Source: Ruminococcus sp.
GTDB lineage: Bacteria; Bacillota; Clostridia; Oscillospirales; Ruminococcaceae
Direction of reading: 5' to 3'
Length of the DNA stretch: 21,309 nucleotides
Assembly: GCA_024697705.1 (NCBI GenBank)
Contig: JAILFF010000074.1
Coordinates: forward strand, 1 to 21,309
Below, in pieces: positions 20,467-21,309 of this stretch. The position numbers were made by a program, and so were the translations under genes. Below the pieces are notes generated by a model. It searched no databases. It saw nothing but the letters and a program-made list of their open reading frames with translations, and was not told the origin of the DNA. How positions within the stretch are numbered: the first letter of the stretch is position 1; every line of letters begins with the position of its first letter.

Positions 20467-20910
20467 TCAGATGTAATACATATCCCCGCCGCCCGTGCTT
20501 TTTCGGTATTCTCCGAGCACATCGGCAAGGGTCATATTCTCGGTAAACTGCCGCATATAGCCGTTCAGCTTATTCCAAAGGCAGTTGTTGACCGAAGAAA
20601 GTATATTGTTGTCGGCATATTCCTCCGCTTCGTAGGCGTCGGCTAAAATATTATTGTCAAGGGCGTTCAGCACCTCCGAGAGGTATATCTTGTCGGCGGG
20701 GCGGGAAAGTACATATCCCCCGCGTGAACCTTTCATTCCCTTGACAAAGCCGCCCTGACGCAGCCCGATTATTATCTGCTCCAGATACTTCTGCGAGATG
20801 TTCTGCCGCTCGGCTATCTCCGCCGAAGATACCGTGCTGCCGCTTTCCGAGTTCAGCGCGATATCCGCGAGCGCCACAAGCCCGTATTCCACTCTTGTTG
20901 ATATCTTCAT
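20467..20910 (-). CDS. Rrf2-family regulator, CymR-like
   Basis: 147 residues from ATG 20910, which shares one base with the sufU stop (TGATG), with GGGAGG upstream, so translation is coupled. The winged helix is typical of Rrf2 proteins: MKISTRVEYGLVALADIAL, then ISQKYLEQIIIGLRQGGFVKGMKGSRGGYVLSRP. The three cluster-binding cysteines of IscR are absent; only one Cys is seen (NNCLWNKL). The C-terminus DMYYI recalls the MFYI end of Bacillus CymR, the cysteine-metabolism repressor that controls mccA-mccB there. CymR acts with cysteine synthase as a sensor. Its place next to SufU and near sulfur genes supports a CymR-like role, but an Fe-S biogenesis regulator is the alternative. Confidence 0.88.
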   Translation of the reverse strand: MKISTRVEYGLVALADIALNSESGSTVSSAEIAERQNISQKYLEQIIIGLRQGGFVKGMKGSRGGYVLSRPADKIYLSEVLNALDNNILADAYEAEEYADNNILSSVNNCLWNKLNGYMRQFTENMTLADVLGEYRKSTGGGDMYYI

Positions 20911-21309
20911 CACGCACCTCCCGAAACGGCTTCGTCAAGCAGCCTGCCTAAAGTGTTCCACCCGAGCTGAGCACATTTCACCCTCGCGGGCATTTTCGAG
21001 ATGTTCTGCAAAGCGCCCGCTTCTTCAAGCTCTTCAAGCTCCTCGTCGGTGACGGCACTGCCGATCATTCGCCCGAAAAGCTCTTTCAGATGAAGCGCTT
21101 CTTCGATCGTCTTCCCGATGATAAGCTCAAGCATTATATCCGTCGATGCCTGCGACACCGCGCAGCCCACGCCCGTGAACGCGCCGTCGGTTATAACGCC
21201 GTTCTCGATGTTGAGGTGCAGCGTCAGCTGATCGCCGCAGGTGGGGTTCAGCCCCGCGCAGGTACAGGACGCACAGGGCAGCTCGTGCAGATGCAGCGGG
21301 TGAAGATTG
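20910..21309 (-). CDS. sufU: SufU/IscU-type Fe-S assembly protein, N-terminus beyond window
   Basis: The frame is open to the window end (about 132 residues visible), so the true start is outside; a GTG at 21170 is internal, as the upstream codons give typical family sequence (GLNPTCGDQLTL, TDGAFTGVG). The three conserved cysteines are present in NPTCGD, GVGCAVSQAS and ARVKCAQLGW. The segment before the third cysteine (ELEEAGALQNISKMPARVKC) matches the SufU-type insertion of Firmicutes rather than short IscU. SufU takes sulfur from a cysteine desulfurase, probably encoded just outside the window, and supports [4Fe-4S] assembly. The visible N-terminal part has an extra cysteine cluster, LPCASCTCAG. 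It is translationally coupled to the downstream Rrf2 regulator. The Fe-S-rich nif-like system next door would depend on such a pathway. Confidence 0.9.
   Translation of the reverse strand, partial: NLHPLHLHELPCASCTCAGLNPTCGDQLTLHLNIENGVITDGAFTGVGCAVSQASTDIMLELIIGKTIEEALHLKELFGRMIGSAVTDEELEELEEAGALQNISKMPARVKCAQLGWNTLGRLLDEAVSGGA

Overview
The window looks like the genome of an anaerobic Clostridia member, probably a Ruminococcus-like Oscillospiraceae. The reasons are the overall protein character, a SufU/Rrf2 pair typical of Firmicutes, sigma-A type promoters with 17-bp spacers, strong AGGAGG-type ribosome binding sites and a MacAB-like exporter full of low-complexity inserts. This placement is inference; there is no rRNA or other marker gene here.

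Layout. (1) 2-1270: a complete IS630-family insertion sequence with near-perfect 30-bp inverted repeats and a TA target duplication. Its transposase is split over two frames at an A8 slippery run. (2) 1271-1720: non-coding, with two strong terminators. (3) 1721-9097, minus strand: a five-gene exporter operon, read as giant HlyD-like adaptor (932 aa), second adaptor (517 aa), MacB-like permease, acidic repeat lipoprotein, ATPase. (4) 9098-12496: regulated metY and a LacI-family regulator, with a set of similar operator-like palindromes around GTGATAACGTTATCAC. (5) 12497-20180, plus strand: a probable operon of cystathionine gamma-lyase-like (MccB), cysteine synthase/cystathionine beta-synthase-like (MccA), NifX-like, NifB-like radical SAM, NifH-like, NifD-like, NifK-like and a second NifX-like gene. 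(6) 20186-20460: a long inverted-repeat element and two converging terminators. (7) 20467-21309, minus strand: SufU (cut by the window end) coupled to an Rrf2/CymR-like regulator.

How it fits together. The nitrogenase-like set has an ATP-driven Fe protein and an alpha/beta catalytic pair with all P-cluster cysteines. It has a NifB that should make a carbide-type Fe-S precursor, but no NifE, NifN or NifV. It sits among O-acetylhomoserine sulfhydrylase and reverse transsulfuration enzymes. This gene logic matches the methylthio-alkane reductase (MarBHDK) system described in Rhodospirillum rubrum, where a nitrogenase-like enzyme releases methanethiol from organic thioethers and O-acetylhomoserine sulfhydrylase turns it into methionine. 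The best reading is therefore a sulfur-salvage C-S bond reductase rather than an N2-fixing enzyme. Its substrate is not proven by the sequence.

Regulation. The metY promoter and the mccB-nif promoter each carry an operator-like palindrome centred exactly 17.5 bp upstream of the -35 hexamer. The LacI-family gene between them has its own copies. This suggests one regulator controls both units, possibly as an activator. A separate CCTATC-A-GATAGG dyad at the LacI-gene promoter may tie it to the CymR-like protein.
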